This document shows positions 46,610 to 55,160 of a stretch of DNA of 64,000 nucleotides, one piece after another. Source of the stretch: Janthinobacterium sp. BJB426. GTDB lineage: Bacteria; Pseudomonadota; Gammaproteobacteria; Burkholderiales; Burkholderiaceae_D. Each line of letters opens with the position of its first letter. Position 1 is the first letter of the stretch. Where the stretch lies: contig NZ_PDZL01000007.1 of the NCBI RefSeq assembly GCF_002735705.1, positions 62,001-126,000 on the forward strand, read 5' to 3'. The position numbers were made by a program, and so were the translations under genes. The notes below the pieces were generated by a model. The model searched no databases. It worked only from the letters and a program-made list of their open reading frames with translations, and was not told the origin of the DNA.

Positions 46610-47049
46610 CCTGTGATTTATGCCAGTTGCTCGACAGCTTCGCCAGCAAGCAGGGTTGTGAAACCTTGCTGTGGCGCAGCGAGCGCCTGTCCGTCGTGGC
46701 CGTTGATGACCCTGCATATCCCGGTTTTTGCCGCGTGATCTGGAACAAACACGTGAAGGAAATGACGGATTTGACGCCCGGCGAGCGCAATTACGTCATG
46801 GAAGTCGTGTGGCAAGTCGAGCTGGCCGTGCGTGAAGTGATGCAGCCGGAAAAGGTCAACGTGGCCAGTTTCGGCAACATGACGCCGCATGTGCACTGGC
46901 ACGTGATTCCCCGCTACCGCGACGACGCGCATTTCCCGAACCCGAGCTGGGCTGTCGTGCAGCGCGAGACGGCGCCCGAGGTGCTGGCCGCGCGCCGCGC
47001 CCTGCTGCCGGCACTGCGCGACGCCATCATTCAACGTTTATCCGCATAA
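46606..47049 (+). CDS. HIT-family hydrolase
   Basis: A 147-residue histidine-triad protein. The triad HVHWHVIPR near residue 100 has the HxHxH arrangement, preceded by [10 protein letters not shown]. Such enzymes hydrolyse nucleotide conjugates such as AMP-amides or dinucleoside polyphosphates. The CxxC at the N-terminus (CDLC) may bind metal. GTG start overlaps the preceding stop by 4 bp, so translation is coupled to the giant oxidoreductase gene. Specific substrate unknown. Confidence 0.9.
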   Translation: MTCDLCQLLDSFASKQGCETLLWRSERLSVVAVDDPAYPGFCRVIWNKHVKEMTDLTPGERNYVMEVVWQVELAVREVMQPEKVNVASFGNMTPHVHWHVIPRYRDDAHFPNPSWAVVQRETAPEVLAARRALLPALRDAIIQRLSA

Positions 47050-47058
47050 AGTATCGTC

Positions 47059-47508
47059 ATGACTGAAAAAACAGCAACACCGCAACCGACCGGCTTGACC
47101 GTGCACAACCAGTCGCGCGTGCTCGACGTGGCGTTCGACGATGGCAGCGAATTTGCGCTGCCGTTCGAATACCTGCGCGTGTATTCGCCGTCGGCCGAAG
47201 TGCAGGGCCATGGCAAGGGCCAGGAAACCTTGCAATTAGGCAAGCGCCTGGTCGGCATCACGGGCCTGGAGCCGGTCGGCAACTACGCCGTGCAGCCCAC
47301 CTTCAGCGATGGCCACAATTCCGGCCTGTACACCTGGGCCTATTTGTACAAGCTGGGCGCGCAGCAAGCGACCCTGTGGCAGGATTACCTGGACCGCCTG
47401 ACGGCAGCCGGCTACCCGGGCGACAGTGGCCGCGACGCCAAGGCCGACATGACGATCAAGCAATCTTCCGGTCACGTCCACGGACCCAGTTGCGGGCATA
47501 AACATTAA
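47059..47508 (+). CDS. DUF971 (gamma-butyrobetaine hydroxylase N-terminal-like) protein
   Basis: A 149-residue protein with the DUF971 pattern VHNQSRVLDVAFDDGSEFALPFEYLRVYSPSAEV and NYAVQPTFSDGHNSGLYTWAYLYKLG. A His-rich tail (HVHGPSCGHKH) may bind metal. The fold is shared with the N-terminal zinc-binding part of gamma-butyrobetaine hydroxylases. In many betaproteobacteria it directly precedes ubiE (from memory, not checked). Here about 1.8 kb carrying a palindromic element and a YCII-ECF pair lies between, a likely insertion. Confidence 0.88.
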   Translation: MTEKTATPQPTGLTVHNQSRVLDVAFDDGSEFALPFEYLRVYSPSAEVQGHGKGQETLQLGKRLVGITGLEPVGNYAVQPTFSDGHNSGLYTWAYLYKLGAQQATLWQDYLDRLTAAGYPGDSGRDAKADMTIKQSSGHVHGPSCGHKH

Positions 47509-47512
47509 AACA

Positions 47513-47622
47513 CCTGAAAAACCTACTGCGCGTCGCCATTTGCGGCCGCCGATGCTCACTGTGCTCAAGCACAGTTCCGCTTCTCGGCCACAACTTGCTT
47601 CCGCTCGCTACGGTTTTTTAGG
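47513..47622. repeat. 110-bp MITE/REPIN-like inverted-repeat element
   Basis: Ends CCTGAAAAACC (47513-47523) and GGTTTTTTAGG (47612-47622) are inverted repeats with one mismatch. A central palindrome CTGTGCT-CA-AGCACAG is flanked by long imperfect complementary arms including TTGCGGCCG against CGGCCACAA. It begins five bases after the DUF971 stop. No open frame is inside. The design is that of a non-autonomous mobile or REP-doublet element. Confidence 0.7.
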
Positions 47623-47681
47623 CGTTTAGAAAAAATAATGCGGTAATCTTGTCGGATTGCCGCAGATCCATTCGTCGTATG

Positions 47682-47711
47682 AATGCCCGCGCTTGCGGGC
47701 ATTTTTCTTTT
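47682..47711 (+). terminator. Rho-independent terminator just before the YCII gene
   Basis: AATGCCCGC-GCTT-GCGGGCATT is a perfect 9-bp stem with a 4-base loop, followed by TTTCTTTT. The T run passes straight into the ribosome-binding site GGAGAAGAG of the downstream gene, so it could end upstream transcription or attenuate the YCII-ECF unit. Confidence 0.8.
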
Positions 47712-47723
47712 GGAGAAGAGACT

Positions 47724-48068
47724 ATGGAATACCTGATCCTGATCTACGCCGACGAGGCACGCTATGCCGCCATGCCAGACGAGCAGATGGCCAGCCTGAT
47801 GGCCGACTTTGCCAGCTATACGCAGGACCTGGAGGCCGCTGGCGTGCTGCGCGGCGGGGCCGAGCTGGCGCCCGTGCGCAGCGCCACCAGCGTGCGGGTG
47901 CAAAACGGCAAGCCCGTTGTCACGGATGGGCCGTTCGCGGAAACCAAGGAGCAGCTGGGTGGATATTACCTGCTAGCCTGCGCCAACCTCGACGAGGCGC
48001 TGGCCTGGGCCGGGCGTTGTCCGGCCGCTTCCCTGGGCACCATCGAAGTACGGCCTGTCACAGCATAA
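47724..48068 (+). CDS. YCII/DGPF-domain protein
   Basis: A 114-residue YciI-like protein starting MEYLILIYADEARYAAMPDEQMASLMADF, with the motif VTDGPFAETKEQLGGYYLL. The DGPF box marks the family that is genetically linked to ECF sigma factors of the ECF42 type, as here, where the sigma gene begins two bases after this stop. The start at 47724 follows GGAGAAGAG at good spacing. The biochemical role is not established; YciI folds resemble dimeric ferredoxin-like enzymes. Confidence 0.9.
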   Translation: MEYLILIYADEARYAAMPDEQMASLMADFASYTQDLEAAGVLRGGAELAPVRSATSVRVQNGKPVVTDGPFAETKEQLGGYYLLACANLDEALAWAGRCPAASLGTIEVRPVTA

Positions 48069-48070
48069 AC

Positions 48071-49312
48071 ATGGCCGGCGACGCCCTGTCGGCCGTCGAG
48101 TACGTCTTTCGCCAGGAAAGGGGCAGGGTGCTGGCCGGCCTGATGCGGCGTTTCGGCGACCTGGGCCTGGTGGAAGATGTGTTGCAGGAAGCGTGCCGCA
48201 AGGCGCTGGAACTGTGGCCGCGCACGGGCATCCCCGATAATCCCGCCGCCTGGCTCAGTTCCGTGGCGCGCAATGCGGGGCTCGATCACGTGCGCCGGGC
48301 AGGCAAGAGCGTCGGCGAGGCCGAGGCCGTGTTGTCGCGCCTGCCGGCGCCGGTGATTGAAGAAGCGCACGCCATCGAAGACGACCGCCTGCGCCTGCTG
48401 TTTATTTGTTGCCATCCCGCGCTGGCGCCCGAGGCGCAGGTGGCGCTGGCCCTGCGCACCCTGTGTGGCCTGTCCACGGGCGAGATCGCGCGCGCCTTCG
48501 GCCTGGCGGAAGCTGCCCTGTCGCAGCGGCTGTTGCGCGCCAAGCGCAAGATCGCCGAGGCGCGCATTCCTTTCGAGTTGCCGCCGGAGCAAGAGTTGCA
48601 GCAACGGCTGGCGCAAGTGCTGCACGTGATTTACCTGGTGTTCAGCGAAGGCTATTGCGCCAGCGCCGGCGATGCTTTGCTGCGCGCGGACTTGTGCGCG
48701 GAGGCGCTGCGCCTGGGACGGCTGCTTGACAGCCTGCAGCCCGGCCAGCCGGAAGTGCAGGGCTTATTGGCCCTGATGATGCTGCAGGCGTCGCGCGGCC
48801 CGGCCCGCCTGTCGCCCGAGGGTTTTTTGCTGACCCTGGAAGAGCAGGACCGGCGCCTGTGGGATGACGCCCTGATTGCCGAGGGACTGGCGCTGCTGGA
48901 ACTGGCCTTGCCGGCGCGCGCACCGGGGCCATATCAATTGCAGGCGGCGATTGCCGCCTTGCACGCCAAGGCTCCCACGGCCAGCCAGACGGACTGGCGC
49001 CAGATCAGCGCCCTGTACGGCGCCTTGCTGCGGCACAAGCCGGAGCCGTTGATCTTGCTCAATGCCGTGATCGCCTGCGCGATGGCGCATGGCGCCACAC
49101 ATGGCCTGGCGTGGCTGGAACGCCTGGAAGCCGTGCCCAGCCTTGCCAATTCGCATTATCTGCACGCGGCCCGGGCCGACTTGCTGCGCCGCCAGGGGGA
49201 CCGGCCGGGGGCGCTGGCAGCGTATGCCCGGGCGGCAATGCTGGCTGCGAATGCAGTGGAAAGGCAATACCTTCTCCGGCGTCACGGGGAAATGCGCCTG
49301 CCGCTTGTATAA
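48071..49312 (+). CDS. ECF sigma factor with C-terminal TPR-like extension (ECF42 type)
   Basis: A 413-residue protein. Sigma region 2 is [46 protein letters not shown] with [20 protein letters not shown]. Region 4 is [35 protein letters not shown] long helical extension follows (about residues 190-413), with [13 protein letters not shown] near its start, typical of the DUF6596/SnoaL-free ECF42 group. No anti-sigma factor is adjacent, in line with the view that the extension itself controls activity. It is paired with the YCII gene and likely regulates it. The ubiE promoter overlaps its stop. Confidence 0.9.
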   Translation: MAGDALSAVEYVFRQERGRVLAGLMRRFGDLGLVEDVLQEACRKALELWPRTGIPDNPAAWLSSVARNAGLDHVRRAGKSVGEAEAVLSRLPAPVIEEAHAIEDDRLRLLFICCHPALAPEAQVALALRTLCGLSTGEIARAFGLAEAALSQRLLRAKRKIAEARIPFELPPEQELQQRLAQVLHVIYLVFSEGYCASAGDALLRADLCAEALRLGRLLDSLQPGQPEVQGLLALMMLQASRGPARLSPEGFLLTLEEQDRRLWDDALIAEGLALLELALPARAPGPYQLQAAIAALHAKAPTASQTDWRQISALYGALLRHKPEPLILLNAVIACAMAHGATHGLAWLERLEAVPSLANSHYLHAARADLLRRQGDRPGALAAYARAAMLAANAVERQYLLRRHGEMRLPLV

Positions 49313-49313
49313 T
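49308..49313 (+). promoter_or_regulatory. -10 element likely for ubiE
   Basis: TATAAT overlaps the stop codon of the ECF gene, 29 bases before the ubiE ATG. No strong -35 is visible at the expected distance (around 49285-49290), so the promoter is only partly supported. Confidence 0.5.
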
Positions 49314-49341
49314 GCTCCCAAGTTCAAACAGACTGCCTACC

Positions 49342-50076
49342 ATGACCAATACGACCCATTTCGGATACAAAACAGTTGCAGAAGACGACAAAGTGCGCGA
49401 AGTCGCCAAGGTGTTCCATTCCGTCGCTGCCAAATACGACGTGATGAACGACTTGATGTCGGGCGGGCTGCACCGTCTGTGGAAGACGTTCACCATTGCC
49501 AACGCGGGCGTGCGCCCCGGTTTCAAGGTACTCGACATCGCCGGCGGCACGGGCGACCTGTCGAAGGCCTTCGCCAAGCAGGCGGGTCCTACCGGTGAAG
49601 TCTGGTTGACCGATATCAATGAATCGATGTTGCGCGTGGGCCGCGACCGCCTCTTGAATCGCGGCTTGCTCACCCCCACCTTGTTGTGTGACGCGGAAAA
49701 ACTGCCATTCCCCGATAATTATTTCGACCGTGTCAGCGTGGCCTTTGGCTTGCGCAACATGACGCACAAGGATGTGGCGCTGGCGGAAATGCGCCGCGTG
49801 CTGAAACCGGGCGGCAAGTTGCTGGTGCTGGAGTTTTCCAAGGTGGCAGCGCCCCTGCAAAAGCCGTACGACCTGTATTCGTTCTCGGTCTTGCCGTGGT
49901 TCGGACAGAAAATCGCCGGCGACGCGGAAAGCTATCGCTACCTGGCAGAATCGATCCGCATGCATCCGGACCAGGAAACCTTGAAGACCATGATGGAAAC
50001 GGCGGGCCTGGAACGCGTGCAGTACTACAATTTGACGGCAGGCATTGCCGCTTTGCACACCGGTATCAAGATGTAA
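49342..50076 (+). CDS. ubiE: Ubiquinone/menaquinone C-methyltransferase UbiE
   Basis: A 244-residue SAM-dependent methyltransferase that methylates the quinone ring. The N-terminus [44 protein letters not shown] is diagnostic. SAM motif I is [15 protein letters not shown], and the motif [35 protein letters not shown] follows. It starts the ubiE, Tim44-like, ubiJ, ubiB run. The ATG at 49342 is the family start; longer frames upstream overlap the ECF gene. Confidence 0.97.
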   Translation: MTNTTHFGYKTVAEDDKVREVAKVFHSVAAKYDVMNDLMSGGLHRLWKTFTIANAGVRPGFKVLDIAGGTGDLSKAFAKQAGPTGEVWLTDINESMLRVGRDRLLNRGLLTPTLLCDAEKLPFPDNYFDRVSVAFGLRNMTHKDVALAEMRRVLKPGGKLLVLEFSKVAAPLQKPYDLYSFSVLPWFGQKIAGDAESYRYLAESIRMHPDQETLKTMMETAGLERVQYYNLTAGIAALHTGIKM

Positions 50077-50107
50077 TGCATCAACGTTGGTGATTTTAGG
50101 AGATGGA

Positions 50108-51052
50108 ATGAAATTGAAGAAATTTATGGTCGGCATGATGCTGGCCGCGACCACGGTATCCATGCTGGGCGAGGCGCTGGCCCGTCCCATGGGCGGTGGC
50201 CGTTCGTTTGGTCGCCAGTCGCAAAACGTGGGCCGCCAGGCGCCCGCACCGGCACCAACCCCGGCACCGGCCGCCGCGCCACGCCAGGCGCAACCTGCGC
50301 CGGCTCCCACACCGGCCCCTGCCGCCAAGGCACCAAGCCGCTGGAAGGGTTTATTGGGCGGCGCCTTGCTCGGTCTGGGCCTGGGCGCCTTGCTGTCGCA
50401 TTTTGGCCTGGGCGGCGCCTTGGCCAGCATGATCAGCACCCTGCTGATGGTGGCCTTGCTGGCCGGCGTAGCCTTCTTTATCTACCGCATGGTGCGCGGC
50501 AAGCGTGACAGCAATGCCGGCGGTAATGCGCCGTTCGCGGGTTTTGGCGGCAACCAGCCTGCGCCAGCAGGCAACGTGCCTGACATCGGTTCGCGCATCC
50601 CGCCGCTGCCGCCGCTGCAGCCTGTCTCGTCCGGCGTAGGCCTGGACAAGCCGGCCCCGGCTGCCGCGCCATGGGGCGTACCAGGCGACTTCGACAAGGA
50701 TGTCTTCCTGCGCCACGCGAAAAGCAATTTCATTCGCCTGCAAGCGGCCTGGGACAAGGCGGACGTCAACGATATCCGCGAATTCACGTCGCCGGAAGTG
50801 TATGCGGAATTGCGCATGCAAATCCAGGAACGGGGCGCGCAGCCGGACTTTACGGATGTCGTCACCATCGATGCCGAACTGTTGGGCATCGAGACGAGCG
50901 TCAACGATTACCTGGCTAGCGTAAAGTTTACGGGCCTGATCCGTTCGGCGCCGGGCGCCGCGGCCGAACCGTTCGCGGAAGTATGGAATATGTCGAAACC
51001 CGTCAGCGGCAATAGCGGCTGGGTCCTGGCAGGCATCCAGCAATTGAATTAA
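50108..51052 (+). CDS. Tim44-like domain membrane protein
   Basis: A 314-residue protein. A signal-like N-terminus (MKLKKFMVGMMLAATTVSMLG) is followed by a Pro/Ala/Gln low-complexity region (about residues 40-75), two closely spaced hydrophobic segments (about 85-135) and a C-terminal Tim44-like domain (about 190-312). That domain carries DFDKDVFLRHAKSNFIRLQAAWDKADVNDIREFTSPEVYAEL. TTTTAGGAGATGG precedes the ATG. It sits between ubiE and ubiJ-ubiB, suggesting a membrane-linked role near ubiquinone synthesis; this is inference. A terminator follows. Confidence 0.87.
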   Translation: MKLKKFMVGMMLAATTVSMLGEALARPMGGGRSFGRQSQNVGRQAPAPAPTPAPAAAPRQAQPAPAPTPAPAAKAPSRWKGLLGGALLGLGLGALLSHFGLGGALASMISTLLMVALLAGVAFFIYRMVRGKRDSNAGGNAPFAGFGGNQPAPAGNVPDIGSRIPPLPPLQPVSSGVGLDKPAPAAAPWGVPGDFDKDVFLRHAKSNFIRLQAAWDKADVNDIREFTSPEVYAELRMQIQERGAQPDFTDVVTIDAELLGIETSVNDYLASVKFTGLIRSAPGAAAEPFAEVWNMSKPVSGNSGWVLAGIQQLN

Positions 51053-51137
51053 TTGTAAAAACTTGCTGAATACTGGCTTAAGTCCATGCGGAATGCATGA
51101 TGCTTAACAGATATTTCCTGCTGAACTGGTAAGATCG

Positions 51138-51176
51138 AAACCGCCCACGTTGTTTTACGGGCGGTTTTTTCTTTTT
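51138..51176 (+). terminator. Rho-independent terminator after the Tim44-like gene
   Basis: AAACCGCCC and GGGCGGTTT form a perfect 9-bp stem with a 12-base loop, followed by TTTCTTTTT. It ends 21 bases before the ubiJ ATG. Confidence 0.85.
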
Positions 51177-51196
51177 AGGGGCGCGAAGCGCGCAAC

Positions 51197-51838
51197 ATGA
51201 TGGCACCACTTTCCGATCTCTCCCTGATGACGCCCGTCATCGCGACACTCAACCACTTGCTGGCGCAAGAGCCGTGGGCGCGCCAGCAGCTGGCCGTGCA
51301 CGCCGGCAAGCTGGCCTGCATCGACACGGGCGCCGTGGCCTTGCGCCTGCGCGTCGACAGCGCAGGCATGCTGGAGGCGGCGCCTGCCGACATGCCGGCC
51401 AACGTCACCATCCGCGTGAAATTGTCCGACGTGCCGCTGATCCTGCAAAACCGCGAGCGGGCGTTTTCGTATGTGAAAATCGAAGGCGATGCCGAGTTTG
51501 CCAATGCGATTTCGCAATTGAGCAAGGGCTTGCGCTGGGAAGCCGAGCACGACCTGGAAAAGGTCGTCGGGCCCATGCTGGCCACGCGCCTCGTTGCCGG
51601 GGCGAAAGATGCCGCCGCCTTTGTCCGCACGGGCCAGCAAAAGCTGGCGGAAAACGTGGCCGAATATTTTCTCGACGAACAGCCCATGCTGATCCGTCCT
51701 TCTACCCTGCAAGAGTATTCCGCTGGCGTGACGCGCGTGCGCGATGACGTCGAACGCCTGGCCAAGCGCCTTGCCCGGCTGGAAAAGGCGGCTGCCGCCG
51801 CCCAGCCGCAGTCCTCCTTACCGGATTTGTCTACATGA
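51197..51838 (+). CDS. ubiJ: Ubiquinone biosynthesis accessory factor UbiJ
   Basis: A 213-residue protein with an SCP2 lipid-binding domain (about residues 15-120: [39 protein letters not shown], and [18 protein letters not shown]) and a helical C-terminus ending in coiled coil. In E. coli UbiJ binds ubiquinone intermediates with UbiK in the soluble Ubi complex. It overlaps ubiB by 4 bp (ATGA). Lipid-binding is family knowledge; context makes the assignment firm. Confidence 0.92.
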   Translation: MMAPLSDLSLMTPVIATLNHLLAQEPWARQQLAVHAGKLACIDTGAVALRLRVDSAGMLEAAPADMPANVTIRVKLSDVPLILQNRERAFSYVKIEGDAEFANAISQLSKGLRWEAEHDLEKVVGPMLATRLVAGAKDAAAFVRTGQQKLAENVAEYFLDEQPMLIRPSTLQEYSAGVTRVRDDVERLAKRLARLEKAAAAAQPQSSLPDLST

Positions 51839-53406
51839 TATTGAAATTCCTGCGCCTGTTTAAAATCATCCGTGTTTCCATCAAGTACGGTCTGGATGAG
51901 ATAGCGATTTCTGGTCTGCAAGTTCCCCGCACCGCCAAATTGATCGACACCCTGATTTTCTGGCGCGACCTGTCGTCGCCACGGGGCTTGCGCCTGCGCC
52001 TGGCGCTGGAAGAGCTGGGCCCGATTTTCGTCAAATTCGGCCAGGTGCTGTCGACCCGGCGCGACTTGATGCCGCTCGACATCGCGGAAGAACTGGCGCG
52101 TCTGCAAGACCGGGTGCCGCCGTTCGATTCCGACCTGGCCATTGCGCAAATCACCAAGTCGCTGGGCGCGCATCCGGATCAGTTATTTGCCCGCTTCGAG
52201 CGCGAGCCGGTGGCGTCCGCCTCGATTGCCCAGGTGCACTTCGCCACCCTGAAAGACGGCCGTGAAGTGGCCGTGAAAGTCTTGCGTCCAGGCATGAAAA
52301 AGCTGATCGACGAAGACGTGGCCCTGATGCACATCGCCGCCGACTGGACCAGCCGCCTGTGGGCCGACAGCAAGCGCCTGAAACCGAAAGAAGTGGTGGG
52401 CGAGTTCGACAAATACCTGCACGACGAGCTGGACCTGATGCGCGAAGCGGCCAACGCGAGCCAGCTGCGCCGCAACTTCGCCAACTCGGACTTGTTGCTG
52501 GTGCCGGAAATGCACTGGGATTACTGCTCCAGCAGCGTTATCGTCATGGAACGCATGTATGGCATCCCCGTGTCGCAGACTGAGCGCCTGGTGGCGGCCG
52601 GTGTGGATTTGCGTAAACTCTCCAACGATGGTGTGGAGATTTTCTTCACGCAAGTGTTCCGCGATGGCTTTTTCCATGCGGACATGCATCCGGGCAATAT
52701 TCTCGTGTCGATCGCGCCACAATCGTTCGGCCGCTATATCGCGCTCGATTTCGGCATCGTCGGTACCTTGAACGACTACGACAAAGATTATTTGTCGCAA
52801 AACTTCCTCGCCTTCTTCCGCCGCGACTACAAGCGCGTGGCCGAGGCGCATATCGAGTCGGGCTGGGCGCCGAAAGACACGCGCGTCGATGAGCTGGAAG
52901 CGGCCGTGCGCGCCTGCTGCGAGCCGATCTTCGACCGTCCGCTGAAAGATATTTCTTTTGGGCAAGTCTTGCTGCGCCTGTTCCAGACCTCGCGCCGCTT
53001 CAACGTGGAAGTGCAGCCGCAACTGGTGCTGCTGCAAAAGACCCTGCTCAATATCGAAGGCCTGGGCCGCCAGTTGGACCCGGAACTGGACCTGTGGCAA
53101 ACGGCCAAGCCGTATCTGGAAAAATGGATGAGCAACCAAGTGGGGCCGCAAGGCTTCATGGAGCGCCTGCGCGCCGAGGCGCCCCGCTATGCGCACATTT
53201 TCCCGCAACTGCCGCGCTTGCTGCACCAGGCCTTGACGGTGCATGGCGAACCGCGTGAAAACGATGTGGAACTGATGAAAACCTTGCTGGCTGAACAACG
53301 CCAGACGAACCGCTTGCTGAGCTTTATCGTGTACTTCGTCGGTGCTTTCGCCCTCGGCGCACTGGGCTTGCAAGTGTTCATGCGCTGGCATCAACTGCCG
53401 TTTTAA
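51835..53406 (+). CDS. ubiB: Ubiquinone biosynthesis protein kinase-like UbiB
   Basis: A 523-residue member of the ABC1/ADCK atypical kinase-like family. The KxGQ motif is [16 protein letters not shown] near residue 65, the Ala-rich nucleotide loop is [15 protein letters not shown], the catalytic-type motif is [13 protein letters not shown], and the metal site is ALDFGIVG. Two C-terminal membrane helices (about residues 495-520) anchor it in the inner membrane. It helps deliver ubiquinone precursors to the Ubi complex. Translationally coupled to ubiJ. Confidence 0.97.
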   Translation: MILKFLRLFKIIRVSIKYGLDEIAISGLQVPRTAKLIDTLIFWRDLSSPRGLRLRLALEELGPIFVKFGQVLSTRRDLMPLDIAEELARLQDRVPPFDSDLAIAQITKSLGAHPDQLFARFEREPVASASIAQVHFATLKDGREVAVKVLRPGMKKLIDEDVALMHIAADWTSRLWADSKRLKPKEVVGEFDKYLHDELDLMREAANASQLRRNFANSDLLLVPEMHWDYCSSSVIVMERMYGIPVSQTERLVAAGVDLRKLSNDGVEIFFTQVFRDGFFHADMHPGNILVSIAPQSFGRYIALDFGIVGTLNDYDKDYLSQNFLAFFRRDYKRVAEAHIESGWAPKDTRVDELEAAVRACCEPIFDRPLKDISFGQVLLRLFQTSRRFNVEVQPQLVLLQKTLLNIEGLGRQLDPELDLWQTAKPYLEKWMSNQVGPQGFMERLRAEAPRYAHIFPQLPRLLHQALTVHGEPRENDVELMKTLLAEQRQTNRLLSFIVYFVGAFALGALGLQVFMRWHQLPF

Positions 53407-53424
53407 AGGCTGAGGACGTAAGTG

Positions 53425-54027
53425 ATGGCTGACTTCCATACCCGCGATCCACTCTCGCCCGCCTTCTGGGACGAGCGTTTCGAGAAGCAATTCACGCCCT
53501 GGGACCACGGTGGCGTGCCGTCGCGCCTGCGCAGCTTCGTTGCAGGCAGCCCGGCGCCGCTGCGCTGCCTGATTCCAGGCTGCGGCTCGGCCTATGAACT
53601 GGTCTTCATGCTCGATCACGGCTGGGATGCCACGGCCATCGACTTTTCGCCGGCCGCCGTGGCCGCCGCGCGCGCCGTCGTCGGCGCGCGGGCAGGGCAG
53701 GTGCTGGAAGCGGATTTCTTTGCGTGGGAACCCGCAGCGCCACTGGACCTGATCTATGAGCGGGCTTTCCTGTGCGCCATGCCGCGCGCCATGTGGCCGC
53801 AGGTGGCGGCCCGCTGGGCGCAGCTGCTGGCGCCGGGCGCCATGCTGGCCGGTTACTTTTTCTTTGACGACAATGTCAAGGGGCCACCATTTGGTATTTC
53901 GCGTGAGCAATTACAAGACTTGCTGGCGCCGCATTTCGATTGCCTCGCCGACGAAGTCGTGGATGATTCCATCGCCGTCTTCGCCGGCAAGGAGCGCTGG
54001 ATGAGCTGGCGCCGCCGGGCGGACTGA
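53425..54027 (+). CDS. SAM-dependent methyltransferase, thiopurine S-methyltransferase (TPMT) family
   Basis: A 200-residue protein starting MADFHTRDPLSPAFWDERFEKQFTPWDHGGVPSRL, with SAM motif I LIPGCGSAYELVFMLDHGWDATAIDFS and the TPMT block DLIYERAFLCAMPRAMWPQVAARWAQLL. Bacterial TPMT enzymes methylate tellurite, selenite or thiols; no native substrate is clear. TGAGGA lies upstream; the GTG one codon earlier is also possible. It is placed between ubiB and fmdB, and is likely cotranscribed with ubiB. Confidence 0.88.
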   Translation: MADFHTRDPLSPAFWDERFEKQFTPWDHGGVPSRLRSFVAGSPAPLRCLIPGCGSAYELVFMLDHGWDATAIDFSPAAVAAARAVVGARAGQVLEADFFAWEPAAPLDLIYERAFLCAMPRAMWPQVAARWAQLLAPGAMLAGYFFFDDNVKGPPFGISREQLQDLLAPHFDCLADEVVDDSIAVFAGKERWMSWRRRAD

Positions 54028-54106
54028 GGCGGGCGGGGCAATTTCTGCTGGGAGCAAAGGAAAAGCTTTATAATTCAGGGTTTTTGATGATTTTCTCGGA
54101 GTAGAG

Positions 54107-54415
54107 ATGCCGATTTACGCTTACCGTTGTGACGAGTGTGGTTTTGCCAAGGACGTCTTGCAAAAGATCTCCGATCCAGTACTGACGGTGTGCCTGTCGT
54201 GCGGCAAGCCCAGTTTCAAGAAACAATTGACGGCCGCCGGTTTCCAATTGAAGGGCACCGGCTGGTACGCGACCGATTTCCGCGGCGGCACGGCGCCCAC
54301 CACGGCCATTCCGACGGGTCCGGCCGACGGCGCCAAGCCTGCTGCAACCACCGAGAGCGCGCCTGCCGCGGCACCTGCGCCCGCCCCGGCTGCCGCTGCG
54401 CCGAAAGCGGACTGA
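54107..54415 (+). CDS. FmdB family zinc-ribbon protein
   Basis: A 102-residue protein. The N-terminal zinc ribbon MPIYAYRCDECGFAKDVLQK and CLSCGKPSFKKQ has two CxxC pairs. A long Ala/Pro low-complexity tail follows residue 65. FmdB-type proteins are regulatory or assembly factors of unknown detail; the symbol is not transferred. TCGGAG precedes the ATG. It sits 41 bases before the DUF502 gene and near aspS, a usual context in Burkholderiales. Confidence 0.88.
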   Translation: MPIYAYRCDECGFAKDVLQKISDPVLTVCLSCGKPSFKKQLTAAGFQLKGTGWYATDFRGGTAPTTAIPTGPADGAKPAATTESAPAAAPAPAPAAAAPKAD

Positions 54416-54455
54416 AAAGCGCGCCGCGCCGCTACGATCCCTTACTGAGAAACCG

Positions 54456-55097
54456 ATGCGTAAATACTTTATTACCGGATTACTGATTTTGGTGCCCCTG
54501 GCCATTACGGCCTGGGTCCTGAATCTGGTGATCAGCACGATGGACCAGTCGCTATTGCTGGTGCCCGGCAGTAAGCAGCCCAGCGTCTGGTTCGGTCGCC
54601 AGATTCCCGCGCTGAGCACCATTCCCGGCCTGGGCACGGTATTGACGGTACTGATCGTCTTCTTCACGGGCTTGCTGACGAATAACCTGGTCGGTAATTA
54701 TGTGGTGAAACTGTGGGAAAAATTGCTGCAACGCATACCCATCGTCAATTCCCTGTATTCGAGCGTCAAGCAAGTGTCGGATACCCTGTTTTCCCCGTCG
54801 GGCAATGCCTTCCGCAAGGCCGTGCTGGTGCCATATCCGCACCAGAACTCCTGGACCATCGCTTTCCTGACCGGCGTGCCGGGCGGCGATGCGGCGAACC
54901 ACCTGGTGGGCGACTTTGTCAGTGTGTACGTGCCAACGACGCCGAATCCGACATCGGGCTTTTTCCTGATGATGAAACGCAGCGATGTCGTCGAACTCGA
55001 CATGAGCGTCGATGCGGCGCTCAAATATATCGTCTCGATGGGCGTGGTGGCGCCTGCGGAAGTTGTTGCTGTACCGGCCCCGGCAGCCAAAGAATAA
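54456..55097 (+). CDS. DUF502 family membrane protein
   Basis: A 213-residue protein with two N-terminal membrane helices (about residues 5-25 and 60-80), then a conserved soluble part. Family blocks are FFTGLLTNNLVGNYVVKLWEKLLQRIPIVNSLYSSVKQVSDTLF and FLTGVPGGDAANHLVGDFVSVYVPTTPNPTSGFFLMM. It is widely conserved and its function is unknown. It commonly lies directly upstream of aspS, as here, with a 63-bp gap. The C-terminus is Ala/Pro/Val-rich. Confidence 0.9.
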   Translation: MRKYFITGLLILVPLAITAWVLNLVISTMDQSLLLVPGSKQPSVWFGRQIPALSTIPGLGTVLTVLIVFFTGLLTNNLVGNYVVKLWEKLLQRIPIVNSLYSSVKQVSDTLFSPSGNAFRKAVLVPYPHQNSWTIAFLTGVPGGDAANHLVGDFVSVYVPTTPNPTSGFFLMMKRSDVVELDMSVDAALKYIVSMGVVAPAEVVAVPAPAAKE

Positions 55098-55160
55098 AGG
55101 CAGGCGTCCCACATGGGACGTGGCCGGATTGAACACTCACTAACCTGAACTGAGAATTTT

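Noticed and set aside
42596..46717. Very long minus-strand open frame (over 1300 codons)
   Set aside because: It is antisense to the giant FAD/Fe-S oxidoreductase, has no recognisable domain and a composition expected from the complement of a GC-rich gene. The plus-strand protein has clear motifs.
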